Source: Luteimonas aestuarii
Lineage (GTDB): Bacteria; Pseudomonadota; Gammaproteobacteria; Xanthomonadales; Xanthomonadaceae
NCBI RefSeq assembly: GCF_004357985.1
Contig: NZ_SMTF01000001.1
Coordinates: 248,001 to 312,000 of the forward strand
Direction: 5' to 3'
DNA: 64,000 nt
Below the pieces are notes generated by a model. The model was given only the letters and a program-made list of their open reading frames with translations, did not search any database and was not told the origin of the DNA. The position numbers and the translations under genes were made by a program. Shown in pieces: positions 54,457 through 62,202 of the stretch; position 1 is the stretch's first letter, and the number at the start of each line of letters is the position of its first letter.

Positions 54457-54644
54457 GGCAACGCCAAGGACAGCACCACCGCGACGGCCAGGCCCGCAAT
54501 GATCGCGGCTTTCAGCAGCGAGCGGCGGCGGGCAACGCCCGTCTGTCGCTTCGCGCTCTTCCAATGGATGCCAGCGATGCAGAAGACGATGAAGAGGAAC
54601 AGGACCACCCAGGCGGTGGTGACGATGGCACCGAAGGTGATCAT
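54453..54644 (-). CDS. Small two-helix membrane protein
   Basis: 63 residues: IVTTAWVVLFLFIVFCIAGI, a basic loop (HWKSAKRQTGVARRRS), then LLKAAIIAGLAVAVVLSLAL. Overlaps both neighbours by 4 bp. No family recognised. Confidence 0.72.
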   Translation of the reverse strand: MITFGAIVTTAWVVLFLFIVFCIAGIHWKSAKRQTGVARRRSLLKAAIIAGLAVAVVLSLALP

Positions 54645-54859
54645 GCAGCACCTGCCAGAATCATCGTCGGGAACACAATCCAGGAGGCGATGACCACGTA
54701 AGCACCAACCAGACCCAGCGATGCGTCACGCCGCTGGGAAAACGGGGCGTGCTTGTTTGCAACGGTGTGCCCACACCAAGTCAGCAGTGCCCAGCCTTCT
54801 AAAGGAATAGACCGCCACGGCTTCACTGAAGGCTTGAGTTCATTCGGCATAACGGTCAT
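54641..54859 (-). CDS. Small membrane-associated protein (72 aa)
   Basis: A polar N-terminus (VKPWRSIPLEGWALLTWCGH) and a hydrophobic end (LGLVGAYVVIASWIVFPTMI). It overlaps the upstream gene by 20 bp and the downstream gene by 4 bp. Part of the four-gene coupled unit; function unknown. Confidence 0.68.
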   Translation of the reverse strand: MTVMPNELKPSVKPWRSIPLEGWALLTWCGHTVANKHAPFSQRRDASLGLVGAYVVIASWIVFPTMILAGAA

Positions 54860-55211
54860 AGGGGCTCTCCATCTGTTGGGCGGCGCCGTAAGGCAAGGGT
54901 TGATCAGGGGTGGTGGACGCGTCAGCCATACCGGCCACGCTCTTGAGCACGTCTAGCAGCGACCGGCTGCTAACCGCATCGGCCTCCGCGCGCGCCAGGA
55001 ATTCGTCCAGCTCACTGGGCAAAGTGGAACGCACATCGGTGACGACATCGCGCACTCCACTTGAACCGGGCATGCTCGCTCCCGTCACGCGGTTCCAATC
55101 GCTGGAGAAGCGATCGACCCCGTCCATGCCCATGAAAAACAGACGTGCCAAGATGGCTGCAACGATGATGTTTACGACCCCTTTGCGCGTCACTCTGAAA
55201 CTGATGAACAT
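54840..55211 (-). CDS. Membrane-anchored helical protein (123 aa)
   Basis: An N-terminal hydrophobic helix (KGVVNIIVAAILARLFFMGM) and a periplasmic or cytoplasmic helical tail (LPSELDEFLARAEADAVSSR). AGAGGAAAAG lies 2-12 bases before the ATG. First gene of the four-gene unit, behind a TTGCGC-n16-TATCCC promoter and a large inverted repeat. Confidence 0.7.
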   Translation of the reverse strand: MFISFRVTRKGVVNIIVAAILARLFFMGMDGVDRFSSDWNRVTGASMPGSSGVRDVVTDVRSTLPSELDEFLARAEADAVSSRSLLDVLKSVAGMADASTTPDQPLPYGAAQQMESPYDRYAE

Positions 55212-55244
55212 GTCTTTTCCTCTCCAAGCGTTTCGTTTGTCGGT

Positions 55245-55305
55245 GTATGACGCTCGTATCCCGTTCGTCATACCCCTGGGATACATCTGCACGACAAACG
55301 CGCAA
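55245..55305 (-). promoter_or_regulatory. Promoter with inverted repeat for the four-gene membrane unit
   Basis: -35 TTGCGC (55300-55305), 16 bp, -10 TATCCC (55278-55283). The inverted repeat GTATGACG-n13-CGTCATAC (55245-55273) lies in the leader. TTTTAGTCT sits about 10 bp upstream of the -35. There is no GAGTAG site here. Confidence 0.68.
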
Positions 55306-55363
55306 GGAGAGGTTGCAGACTAAAATTGAAAATAGCGAAGCGCCGCTCGCTTCTTTGTTAGGC

Positions 55364-55392
55364 AAAAAAACGAAGAGGGGCCCGAAGGCCCC
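55364..55392 (-). terminator. Rho-independent terminator
   Basis: GGGGCC-CGAA-GGCCCC hairpin with a T7 run on the minus strand, 10 bp past the stop of the 63-residue gene. Confidence 0.8.
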
Positions 55393-55401
55393 TTGCGTGT
55401 A

Positions 55402-55593
55402 TCAGCGCCAACCCCGGTCGACTCGGTCAAGGTCGTAGTCCTCGCCGAACTGAAGGGCTGCGGCTTTCGGCTCCAGATCCGCGTAGCGGGACAGCTCGGT
55501 GTCGGTCAGTCCAGCGTCGTCGGTGGTGATGGCGAAGTGCGCTTGAAGAGCAGCGTTGAAGGCGTCACGCCAGGTCGCGGTGATGGTCGTCAT
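55402..55593 (-). CDS. Small acidic protein (63 aa)
   Basis: MTTITATWRDAFNAALQAHF then DTELSRYADLEPKAAALQFG, an acidic helical protein. GGGAG lies 8 bases before the ATG. Flanked by GC-rich hairpins on both sides, so it is a separate small transcript or tail of one. No family recognised. Confidence 0.65.
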   Translation of the reverse strand: MTTITATWRDAFNAALQAHFAITTDDAGLTDTELSRYADLEPKAAALQFGEDYDLDRVDRGWR

Positions 55594-55643
55594 GGGTGTT
55601 CTCCCAGTGAAAAAGAAAGGGGCCCCGAAGGGCCCCGTGGCGG

Positions 55644-55850
55644 TTAGTCTTCCTTGGGTTCGGGCAGGCGCAGGACCACCACGCCATTCACCGGCACCGC
55701 GTTGAGGACGAGGCGGTAGCCCTTGCCGTCCTGGTGCGGCCAGGCCGCGCCGATCTTCGACCAGTTGCTGCGCTTCTCGCCCTGGACTTCGTATTCCTCG
55801 ACCAGGAAGGCGTCGAGGCGGTCGTTGGCGGGCTGGTTCTTCTTGGCCAT
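55644..55850 (-). CDS. Small protein, function unknown (68 aa)
   Basis: MAKKNQPANDRLDAFLVEEY then NWSKIGAAWPHQDGKGYRLV and VVVLRLPEPKED. The Gly/aromatic pattern is that of small beta-sheet proteins often found on plasmids and resembling a short ssDNA-related or DUF736-like fold (uncertain). The leader AGAGAAAGATC is the same as before the gene at 47355. A strong hairpin (55617-55634) lies 10 bp downstream. Confidence 0.68.
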   Translation of the reverse strand: MAKKNQPANDRLDAFLVEEYEVQGEKRSNWSKIGAAWPHQDGKGYRLVLNAVPVNGVVVLRLPEPKED

Positions 55851-56249
55851 GATCTTTCTCTGTTGGGTTCGAGCGGATTGCTCGCGAACCGGTGAAGGAA
55901 GCCGTCCAGGCATTGCAGCACCCCGGCAGCGCCGCAGCGGCAGCGCAGGAGCCCAGAGGGGCCGAAACGCAGAGGAGGAGTGCCACGCACTTGCGCAGGG
56001 ACGAGGCGACCGATCCTGTCGCGATGAAGCAACCGCGCCCAACGGAGCCATGCAATGGCCCATCCCACCCGCCCTCGCCTCGCTCTGCAGTCGGCGGAAG
56101 GTCCAGGCGAATCAGCGTTCGAAATCGGGATGGCCGAAACGGACAAGGGCTGCATTGGCCCCGCGGTTCGCACACGGTTTGGCCTGCGCCTTGCCAATGG
56201 AAGACACCCCGGGACATTGCGATACTTGAGTGGCAGGATGGGGGAACAC
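55851..56249. other. Intergenic region, divergent
   Basis: 399 bases between leftward 55850 and rightward 56250. No gene is supported on either strand and I cannot identify a promoter of the element type. A frame open across it joins the HNH gene but has no ribosome site before 56250. Confidence 0.5.
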
Positions 56250-57485
56250 ATGGGTATCGAACGGGAGTTCCAGAGCTACGGCGCGCAGCTCGTCAATCGC
56301 GCATGGGCTGTTTCCGCGATCACTGACGATCCGCGCGAAGTGGTGGTGAGCATCTGGCAGCACAACATCGTCGAGCGAGACGGCCGGTGGATCTACGATG
56401 ACTCCCTCGCGCGGTGGAACGGCGCAGGCAAGAACTTGCTCAAGGAACACCTCGGTGTGGCCTACCGCGAAGGGCTGCGGTTGCGTGCCGTCGTCGCCAC
56501 CCAACACAACCGGGCCGAACGCGAGCGAAATCCGGACAAGGCTCCGCGCAACACGTTCAAGGCCCGCCCCGACTGGGTGGGCCATGTGGAGTTGCTGGAA
56601 GGCGACCACTTCGTGTTGGTGTTCGAGCACGTCGGCGAGCTGGCCACCGCCCCGACCGGTGCCAAGTATTGGCGGGTTGCCGAAGCGGTGGAAGCAATGG
56701 GTGGCGGCACGCTGGCCGAGGTGGGCGAGTGGCTGGAAACCCACTTCCCTTCGGACCCCATCGCCGACTTGCGCGCCAACCTGGAACACCTGACGGTGAA
56801 CTCCCCCAGCCGGCCCCACTACAACTACAGCCGATCCGATTGGCGCACCGACCGTGGCCATCCCCACGACAGGCTGTTTAAGATCGTGGACGCCGGTCCG
56901 CCCCGGCGCACCCGCTACGTGCCGTTCAACCCAGTCGTCCATGGCCACCTGGATCTGCAGAAAGGCGACGATGGAAAGTGGGTGGTCGTGCCGTTGCCTC
57001 AGGACGATCAAACGCGGGCGGAAGCGCAAGGTCAGGCCGACGCGTTCGACCATGCGCCACCGCTCGACAACGAGCACGACGCCCGAGTGTGGGCCATGCG
57101 CGCCGTTGCACAACGCCGTGGCCAGCCGCTGTTCCGCGCCCGCTTGCTCGACGCTTACGAGGGCAAGTGCGCCATCACCGGGTGTTCTGCGCTGGAAGTG
57201 TTGGAGGCGGCCCATGTGCTTCCCTACCGCGGGGACCACACCAACCGTGTGGACAACGGCCTGCTCCTTCGCGCCGATCTCCACACCCTGTTCGATTGCC
57301 AGTTGCTCTGGATCACGGCGGAGAACACGGTTGCCCTCGCCCCCGCTCTCCTGGCCACCGACTACGTTTCCCTCCAAGGCCAAGCGCTTCGTCTGCCGGC
57401 ATCTCGAGCGAACCACCCCAACCCGGCTCACCTGGCCGAACATGCAAGAGCGTGTCATGCACGCCACTTGCTTCAATCGGATTAG
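56250..57485 (+). CDS. HNH endonuclease
   Basis: 411 residues. The N-terminal half resembles the DNA- or cofactor-recognition part of HNH proteins in restriction-like systems (KNLLKEHLGVAYREGLRLRA). The C-terminal HNH_2 nuclease has ALEVLEAAHVLPYRGDHTNR, then VDNGLLLRADLHTLFDCQLL, with the catalytic His in AAHVLPY and the N and H of the later motif. GGGGG lies 5 bases before ATG 56250. Followed 11 bp later by an unknown gene, with which it probably forms a two-gene unit. Confidence 0.85.
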   Translation: MGIEREFQSYGAQLVNRAWAVSAITDDPREVVVSIWQHNIVERDGRWIYDDSLARWNGAGKNLLKEHLGVAYREGLRLRAVVATQHNRAERERNPDKAPRNTFKARPDWVGHVELLEGDHFVLVFEHVGELATAPTGAKYWRVAEAVEAMGGGTLAEVGEWLETHFPSDPIADLRANLEHLTVNSPSRPHYNYSRSDWRTDRGHPHDRLFKIVDAGPPRRTRYVPFNPVVHGHLDLQKGDDGKWVVVPLPQDDQTRAEAQGQADAFDHAPPLDNEHDARVWAMRAVAQRRGQPLFRARLLDAYEGKCAITGCSALEVLEAAHVLPYRGDHTNRVDNGLLLRADLHTLFDCQLLWITAENTVALAPALLATDYVSLQGQALRLPASRANHPNPAHLAEHARACHARHLLQSD

Positions 57486-57496
57486 GGTTGGGACGC

Positions 57497-58477
57497 ATGC
57501 TGATCCGAAACACCACGCCCGCTAGCTGCTTTGGACTGGCCGGCTGCGATGAGAACGCCGGCACGGCCGCCTTCGGGTGGTGCCTGGACCAGGTGCCCGC
57601 GCTGCGCCGAGAGGTGCTGAAGGCACTGACGTGTGATCCCGAGGCGGAGCTCGTGGTGGCAAGCCAGGTGTTCGCGGAGGATCGTGGATTCACTGACCTG
57701 GAACTGACCTCGGGCACCGCCCTTCACGCCATCTTCGAGGCCAAGTTGGGGTGGCGCGTGCCGACGGTGGAGCAACTGGAACGCTACCTGCCTCGCTTGT
57801 TGGCCTCGCCAGCTCAGATCAAGGTCCTTGTGTCGGTCAGTGCGGCCGATGCGGTCTGGGCCATGCGGCACCTGCCCCCGGCGTTGTCCGGCGTGCCGGT
57901 CGTCCACTGGTCCTGGTCAGACCTCCAGGCCATGGCACGGCGCGCCCACGACGCCACTCGCAGCCCGGTAGACCGGGTCTGGCTAACCCAGCTGATCCAT
58001 CATCTTCAGGAATACGGCATGACCTCCAACGTCTTCGATTCGCGGGCCTATGTGGTCTCGCTCAACCGATCGCGCATCCAGCCGTCGGACCCGTTGACCT
58101 GGATCGACGTGGTCGTCGAACAAGGGAAGTATTTCCACCCCGTGGGCGGCAGCGATCGCAGCGGGTGGCCGGTTATCCCGCCGTCCTACATCGGGTTCCG
58201 CTACCTGGCTGAATTCCGCAGCGTCCATTTCATCGAGCGGGTGGACGTGACCGACCATCTGCAGGACGTGGACCCGCGTTGGCCCGAAACCAACGCACCG
58301 AATTTCGTCTACACCTTGGGGCCGCCGATGAAACCGGCCAGGCCCATGCCCCTGGGTGCCATCCACCCGAGCATGCGCAACTGGGTAGCGTTGGACCTAC
58401 TGCTTAGCGGCAAGGCGAGCAACTACAAGGACGCCATTGATCGCATGCGCGAGCGCGTTCAACAGCAGGGCGGATGA
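57497..58477 (+). CDS. Protein of unknown function, partner of the HNH gene
   Basis: 326 residues. The N-terminal third (ALTCDPEAELVVASQVFAED, GTALHAIFEAKLGWRVPTVE, RYLPRLLASPAQIKVLVSVS) resembles PD-(D/E)XK-type nuclease folds used in restriction and anti-phage proteins; LE.....IFEAKLGW holds a possible ExK. The C-terminal half is beta-rich (SYIGFRYLAEFRSVHFIERV). A terminator follows. Cutting cannot be claimed from sequence. Confidence 0.58.
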   Translation: MLIRNTTPASCFGLAGCDENAGTAAFGWCLDQVPALRREVLKALTCDPEAELVVASQVFAEDRGFTDLELTSGTALHAIFEAKLGWRVPTVEQLERYLPRLLASPAQIKVLVSVSAADAVWAMRHLPPALSGVPVVHWSWSDLQAMARRAHDATRSPVDRVWLTQLIHHLQEYGMTSNVFDSRAYVVSLNRSRIQPSDPLTWIDVVVEQGKYFHPVGGSDRSGWPVIPPSYIGFRYLAEFRSVHFIERVDVTDHLQDVDPRWPETNAPNFVYTLGPPMKPARPMPLGAIHPSMRNWVALDLLLSGKASNYKDAIDRMRERVQQQGG

Positions 58478-58481
58478 AACA

Positions 58482-58501
58482 AAGCCCCCAGCAGGGGGCT
58501 T
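58482..58501 (+). terminator. Rho-independent-like terminator
   Basis: AAGCCCCC-AGCA-GGGGGCTT, 5 bp after the stop of the gene ending at 58477. The T tract is short. Confidence 0.75.
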
Positions 58502-58632
58502 CGGTCGTCAGCGCTTGAGTGGGGATTCTCGCCCCCGTCCCCCATTGCCTGCCGGGTGAAGTGGCCTGGACGACAAGCCCATAATCGGCTTGCGGGCACC
58601 ACGTTGCCATCGGTGGCGGGAGGAATTGGTTG

Positions 58633-59040
58633 TCAGACTTCTTCCCGTTCTGCGTCGGTCTTTTCGGCCAGCCACTGCTCGACCGTTTTGACCTTGAGCT
58701 CCTCGGCCAGGTGACTGGCGCACAACATGGTGCCATCGGAACGCAGGTTGGCGACGGTCTGCGCGGCCAGAACGGCTGCACCCAGCAGATGAAGTTTGGT
58801 GCGTCCTTGCTCAGTCCAACCGTTGGGCAACGCCTTCAGGGCACCCAGGGCTTCCTTCCCTGACAGGTATTGAATACAAGTGAGGTAGGTCCACTGGAGC
58901 CCCACCTCCTCGCGCAAGCGCCTGCCGGCGGCCTTTTCGTCCAGCGTTCCCTCGGCACTGTCGAGCAGCACGTGGGCGGCCGCGATGGCCTTGCCTTGCG
59001 CGGAGAGCCGACTTTTCTTCTTCGGAAACAATCCGCGCAC
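58633..59040 (-). CDS. Helical protein coupled to the H-NS-like gene
   Basis: 135 residues: LSAQGKAIAAAHVLLDSAEG, LQWTYLTCIQYLSGKEALGA and LLGAAVLAAQTVANLRSDGT, soluble and helical, with an acidic end. The chosen GTG at 59040 has AAGG 7 bases upstream; a TTG at 59046 overlaps the H-NS stop by 4 bp. It may modify or antagonise the H-NS-like partner. No family recognised. Confidence 0.62.
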   Translation of the reverse strand: MRGLFPKKKSRLSAQGKAIAAAHVLLDSAEGTLDEKAAGRRLREEVGLQWTYLTCIQYLSGKEALGALKALPNGWTEQGRTKLHLLGAAVLAAQTVANLRSDGTMLCASHLAEELKVKTVEQWLAEKTDAEREEV

Positions 59041-59042
59041 GT

Positions 59043-59567
59043 TCAAGCCTTTTTGACGGCCTTCTTGCCCGCTTTCTTTGCCACCTTCTTGGCCCGCTTC
59101 TTCACCGCCTTGCGGGTTGCCTTCTTCGCCCCCTTGGCCACCTTCTTGGCCGCTTTCGCGGGCGCCTTCATCGCCCGACTGGCCGGCGGGAACTTCTCGC
59201 CGGGGTTGGCCTGGGCCCAGGCCTTGCCTTCGGCGGACTTCGCCCATGCGGCAAACGCCTTGGGGGTCAGCCCACGGCCCGCCCAGGTTTCCCCGGTGGG
59301 CAGTCGATACTTCGGGGCCACCTTGCCGAGCTTGCGGCCCTTGCGTGACACAGGGGCGGCCTTGGGCGCACGCGCCGGCTTGTCGTCAAGCGTTTCCCCG
59401 ATGAGCTTGGCCACCTGGCGACGCTGGGCGGGGCTGAGGACCTTGGCGAACTTCTGGAGCACGGCCAGCGCCTTGGGCACTTCGCCATCGCGCTTCTCGA
59501 CCAGCTTGCGCTGGGCTTCTAGCTGTTTGATTTCCGCGTTGATGGACTGAAGGGTGGTCAGAGCCAA
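59043..59567 (-). CDS. H-NS-like nucleoid protein with histone-H1-like tail
   Basis: 174 residues. A coiled N-terminus (TLQSINAEIKQLEAQRKLVE) for oligomerisation is followed by the H-NS C-terminal motif, KYRLPTGETWAGRGLTPKAF. The last 50 residues are Lys/Ala-rich (KAAKKVAKGAKKATRKAVKK), like bacterial histone-H1-like proteins. Plasmid-borne H-NS proteins silence the incoming DNA and reduce host cost. TTG start with GGAG 7 bases upstream. Two palindromes lie before it. Confidence 0.88.
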   Translation of the reverse strand: MALTTLQSINAEIKQLEAQRKLVEKRDGEVPKALAVLQKFAKVLSPAQRRQVAKLIGETLDDKPARAPKAAPVSRKGRKLGKVAPKYRLPTGETWAGRGLTPKAFAAWAKSAEGKAWAQANPGEKFPPASRAMKAPAKAAKKVAKGAKKATRKAVKKRAKKVAKKAGKKAVKKA

Positions 59568-59591
59568 GGGGCATCTCCGTTACGGGGAAGC

Positions 59592-59647
59592 ATGGGTTAT
59601 AGCCCATAACTCTAGATTTCGGCCACATAGTGGCCGCAATCTAGAGT
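59592..59647 (-). promoter_or_regulatory. Two palindromes before the H-NS-like gene
   Basis: ATGGGTTATAGCCCAT (59592-59607), with the likely -10 TATAAC inside on the minus strand. Next to it is a 39-bp inverted repeat: ACTCTAGATT (59609-59618), GGCCAC (59621-59626), GTGGCC (59630-59635) and AATCTAGAGT (59638-59647), with 10-bp and 6-bp perfect arms and a 3-bp loop. No T tract follows, so it is more likely an operator than a terminator. Confidence 0.7.
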
Positions 59648-59666
59648 AATCCCCGGCCCCTTCCTA

Positions 59667-59954
59667 TCAATCTCTCTCGACCACCACCGTCCACGCGAAA
59701 CTGGCCTGCGGCAATCCGGTGTTCGGATCCGTCCCCATGGTGGCCTGCGGCAAGACGCTGATGACCCGCCACCCCTGGGCGTAGAGCTGCGGGATGGTGA
59801 GCGAGCCCGCGGTCTTGCACTCGAACACGGTGTCGTTGGTGAGGGTTCCGTCCTTGAGCACGGGCTTCGAAGAGCAGACCTCTCCTTGCTTGGCGAGAAC
59901 GGTGGTGGACACGGCCAGCAGCACGGCGGCCAGACCCAGCTTTTTCAGGTGCAT
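59667..59954 (-). CDS. Small exported protein (95 aa)
   Basis: A signal peptide (KLGLAAVLLAVSTTVLAKQG) precedes a small domain with two cysteines (GEVCSSKPVLKDG and TVFECKTAGSL) that should form a disulphide. AGGGG lies 7 bases before ATG 59954. It follows the SRAP gene by 74 bp in the same direction. Function unknown. Confidence 0.78.
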   Translation of the reverse strand: MHLKKLGLAAVLLAVSTTVLAKQGEVCSSKPVLKDGTLTNDTVFECKTAGSLTIPQLYAQGWRVISVLPQATMGTDPNTGLPQASFAWTVVVERD

Positions 59955-60028
59955 CGGCAATCCCCTGTAGGCCGCCTTCCTGGCGGCCTCTGAACGATAG
60001 CAACAAATGGCTTGGCCATGAATCGCGC

Positions 60029-61003
60029 CTACGCGGCTTCCTTGACCAACTCGTAATAGGGATGGCGCTTGTCGTCAAAAATGGCGAACAGCGCGTCCAG
60101 GTTGTTGGGATCCGGGTTGAGCCACGCGTCCACGTGCTCGGGCTTGATGTTGATGATCGTGCGGTCGTGTCCGGCCGCGGCCACCTCCGGTTCGGGCTCG
60201 TCGGTGATGGCGGCGAACGACCACAAGTCGGGCTCTTCGCCCTTCGGGTCCACCCAGTGGGAGTAGAGGCAGGCGATATACATGGTCTCCCCGGTGCGGG
60301 GACGGAACTGGATTTCTTTCGATCCACCCTTCCCGTCGTCCACGTTCTCGTAGAACGTTTCAGCCAGCATCAGGCCGTGGGTGTATCCGAACTGGTTCCG
60401 CCAGAAATGCTGGAGGTTGTCGCGCCTGGCGTTGTAGGTGCCCGACACGCGCCCGTCCTTGGTCCAGTCGATCGAGGGATCCATGCCGGCGGGGCGGCAG
60501 TGGTAGCGCATGGGGCGCACGACCTTGCGCCCGTTCTCACTGATCAGCACCGGCACATACCAGTCGGGGAAGATGCGGTTGTCCTTGGCCGGCTCCAGCT
60601 TGGTGCGCTTCGCGTCGGCGATCCAGCGCTCCATCTGCTTGATCTTGTTCCCCGCAATGCGCTGATCATTGAGGGCGGCCTTGGTCTCCTTCTTCGCCAG
60701 CTTCGCTTCAGCAGCAGCCAGGCGCGCCTTCTGCGCATCCAGCTCGGCCTCGCTTTCAGCGAGCTTGCGCCCGTTCCACTCGGAGATGAGCTCCTGGATC
60801 TGCCGCTCCAGGTCCGACTTCGGGGGCAAGAAATTCAGATCCATGCCCTTGGGGATCTTGGGGGTGAACTTGGCAGGCTTGCGGACGCGGTAGGCCTCGT
60901 CGCGCTTGAGGTAGACCTCCCAGAATTCGCGGATGTCGATGTCGGCACCGAACTCCTTCACGTAATTATCGTAGAGGGTCCAGGCTTCAGCGGAATAACA
61001 CAT
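60029..61003 (-). CDS. SRAP (YedK/HMCES-like) abasic-site crosslinking protein
   Basis: 324 residues. The catalytic cysteine is residue 2 (MCYSAEAW). The SRAP core has the asparagine and acidic neighbours in YNARRDNLQ, the GLMLAETFYEN strand and the histidine in AAGHDRTIINI. Family proteins crosslink to abasic sites in ssDNA and protect them. A 100-residue Ala/Lys-rich coiled insertion (ESEAELDAQKARLAAAEAKL) is unusual and may bind a partner or DNA. GAGGAGGG lies 6 bases before the ATG. Operon with a CoiA-like gene 12 bp upstream. Confidence 0.9.
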   Translation of the reverse strand: MCYSAEAWTLYDNYVKEFGADIDIREFWEVYLKRDEAYRVRKPAKFTPKIPKGMDLNFLPPKSDLERQIQELISEWNGRKLAESEAELDAQKARLAAAEAKLAKKETKAALNDQRIAGNKIKQMERWIADAKRTKLEPAKDNRIFPDWYVPVLISENGRKVVRPMRYHCRPAGMDPSIDWTKDGRVSGTYNARRDNLQHFWRNQFGYTHGLMLAETFYENVDDGKGGSKEIQFRPRTGETMYIACLYSHWVDPKGEEPDLWSFAAITDEPEPEVAAAGHDRTIINIKPEHVDAWLNPDPNNLDALFAIFDDKRHPYYELVKEAA

Positions 61004-61015
61004 GGGAAACCCTCC

Positions 61016-61816
61016 TCAATCGGGAAACAGATCAACCGCTCGGGAGGCGGTCATCGTGGCTTGAATGAACTCGTCCCGGCGGACCATGCGCACGCAACGC
61101 AGACCCGTTTCATCGTAAGACTGCAGGCGAGCCATGAAGGGCTCGCCGAAGTCGATGTAAACCGGGCACCCGGCTTCCAGCCACGCTTCATGCGGGCGTG
61201 TCCATGCAAACTGGTGGTGGCCGGAATAGTTGGCTTGCACTTCCGCTGCGATGCTTCGCAACGAATGGATCTCGCCGCCCCGCAGTGTCGTCTTTGTGTG
61301 CGGCGGATTTTCTGACAGGCGAAGGAACATGCCGTTGTTTGACCCATGATATCCGCGCTTGGCCTGAAACCACACCAGGTCCGCGGCCATGGGCGAGCGC
61401 GGATTTGGCAGCGCATGGCAAACGTCGAAGTTCTTCCGCCAGCTGCGGCCGTCCAGGATCCAGATCAAGTTGCCATAGAAGGTTTCCCTGGAGCGCAGCT
61501 CGGGCTCCGGCATATGTGAATGCTGGACTTCAATGTAGATCCCGCCCGGCGCCCTGACGTCTGAACGGTGCACCTCGCCATCCGGCGCGACGTGAACCAC
61601 CTCCCGACACTCTTCGGGATAGTGGGCCTTCCAAGCCCGGTGCCAGTCGGTTTCGTTCTCCCACCACGGGTCGCAGTCTTTCAGCGAACGATGGGCCCAG
61701 TGGTGAAGTTTTCGCTCACCACACTTGGCCAGCGTGGCGTTGCGGCAGGTCGCACAGGTGCCTTTGCCCTTCGGGAACGCCTCCCTGCGCGCACCATCAA
61801 CCAGGGCATATTGCAT
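61016..61816 (-). CDS. CoiA-like nuclease, second copy
   Basis: 266 residues. A zinc-type start (TCATCRNATLAKCGERKLHH with HHWAHRS) and the PD-(D/E)XK core TDWHRAWKAHYPEE, VHRSDVRAPGGIYIEVQHSH. This is the CoiA order: HHWAH, WHxxWK, SDV...IEVQ. CoiA acts on ssDNA during DNA uptake and works with RecA. The ATG directly follows the stop of the 74-residue gene, and the SRAP gene lies 12 bp downstream, so the unit couples two ssDNA-damage or uptake functions. Confidence 0.78.
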   Translation of the reverse strand: MQYALVDGARREAFPKGKGTCATCRNATLAKCGERKLHHWAHRSLKDCDPWWENETDWHRAWKAHYPEECREVVHVAPDGEVHRSDVRAPGGIYIEVQHSHMPEPELRSRETFYGNLIWILDGRSWRKNFDVCHALPNPRSPMAADLVWFQAKRGYHGSNNGMFLRLSENPPHTKTTLRGGEIHSLRSIAAEVQANYSGHHQFAWTRPHEAWLEAGCPVYIDFGEPFMARLQSYDETGLRCVRMVRRDEFIQATMTASRAVDLFPD

Positions 61817-62041
61817 TCAATCCACCTCGATCCCGGCGATGTAACGCCCATGCTGGGCCAGCATCGCGTTGATCCGCTGGTTCACAACGCCCACGTGCTC
61901 CCCGGCCTGGTCTTCGATCGCGTCGGCCTCGCCGGCAAACGCCATCCAGAAGTCGCCATCGGCGGGGTAGGCCGCGAGCAGGTCCGGAAGCTTGGCTTCC
62001 AGGGCGTCGAGCAGGGTCGTGAGCTGGTCGAAGGTGGTCAT
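61817..62041 (-). CDS. Small acidic protein (74 aa) at head of the CoiA-SRAP operon
   Basis: MTTFDQLTTLLDALEAKLPD, then GDFWMAFAGEADAIEDQAGE, helical and acidic. No ribosome site of note. Its stop abuts the ATG of the CoiA-like gene. May be an adaptor or DNA mimic; no family recognised. Confidence 0.62.
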   Translation of the reverse strand: MTTFDQLTTLLDALEAKLPDLLAAYPADGDFWMAFAGEADAIEDQAGEHVGVVNQRINAMLAQHGRYIAGIEVD

Positions 62042-62202
62042 GCCCCTATCTTGACACCGGCCACCCTACGGCGCGATAAATCCCCTACCGCGTGGGAACT
62101 TACCCCCGGTGTATTGCCTGCTTAGCTCAAGGCAACAGGTGCCCGAAGCGTTCTCGCCTAGAGACGTCGGGAAGCTATTTCCTGTTTTTCCCGAGACTAA
62201 GC

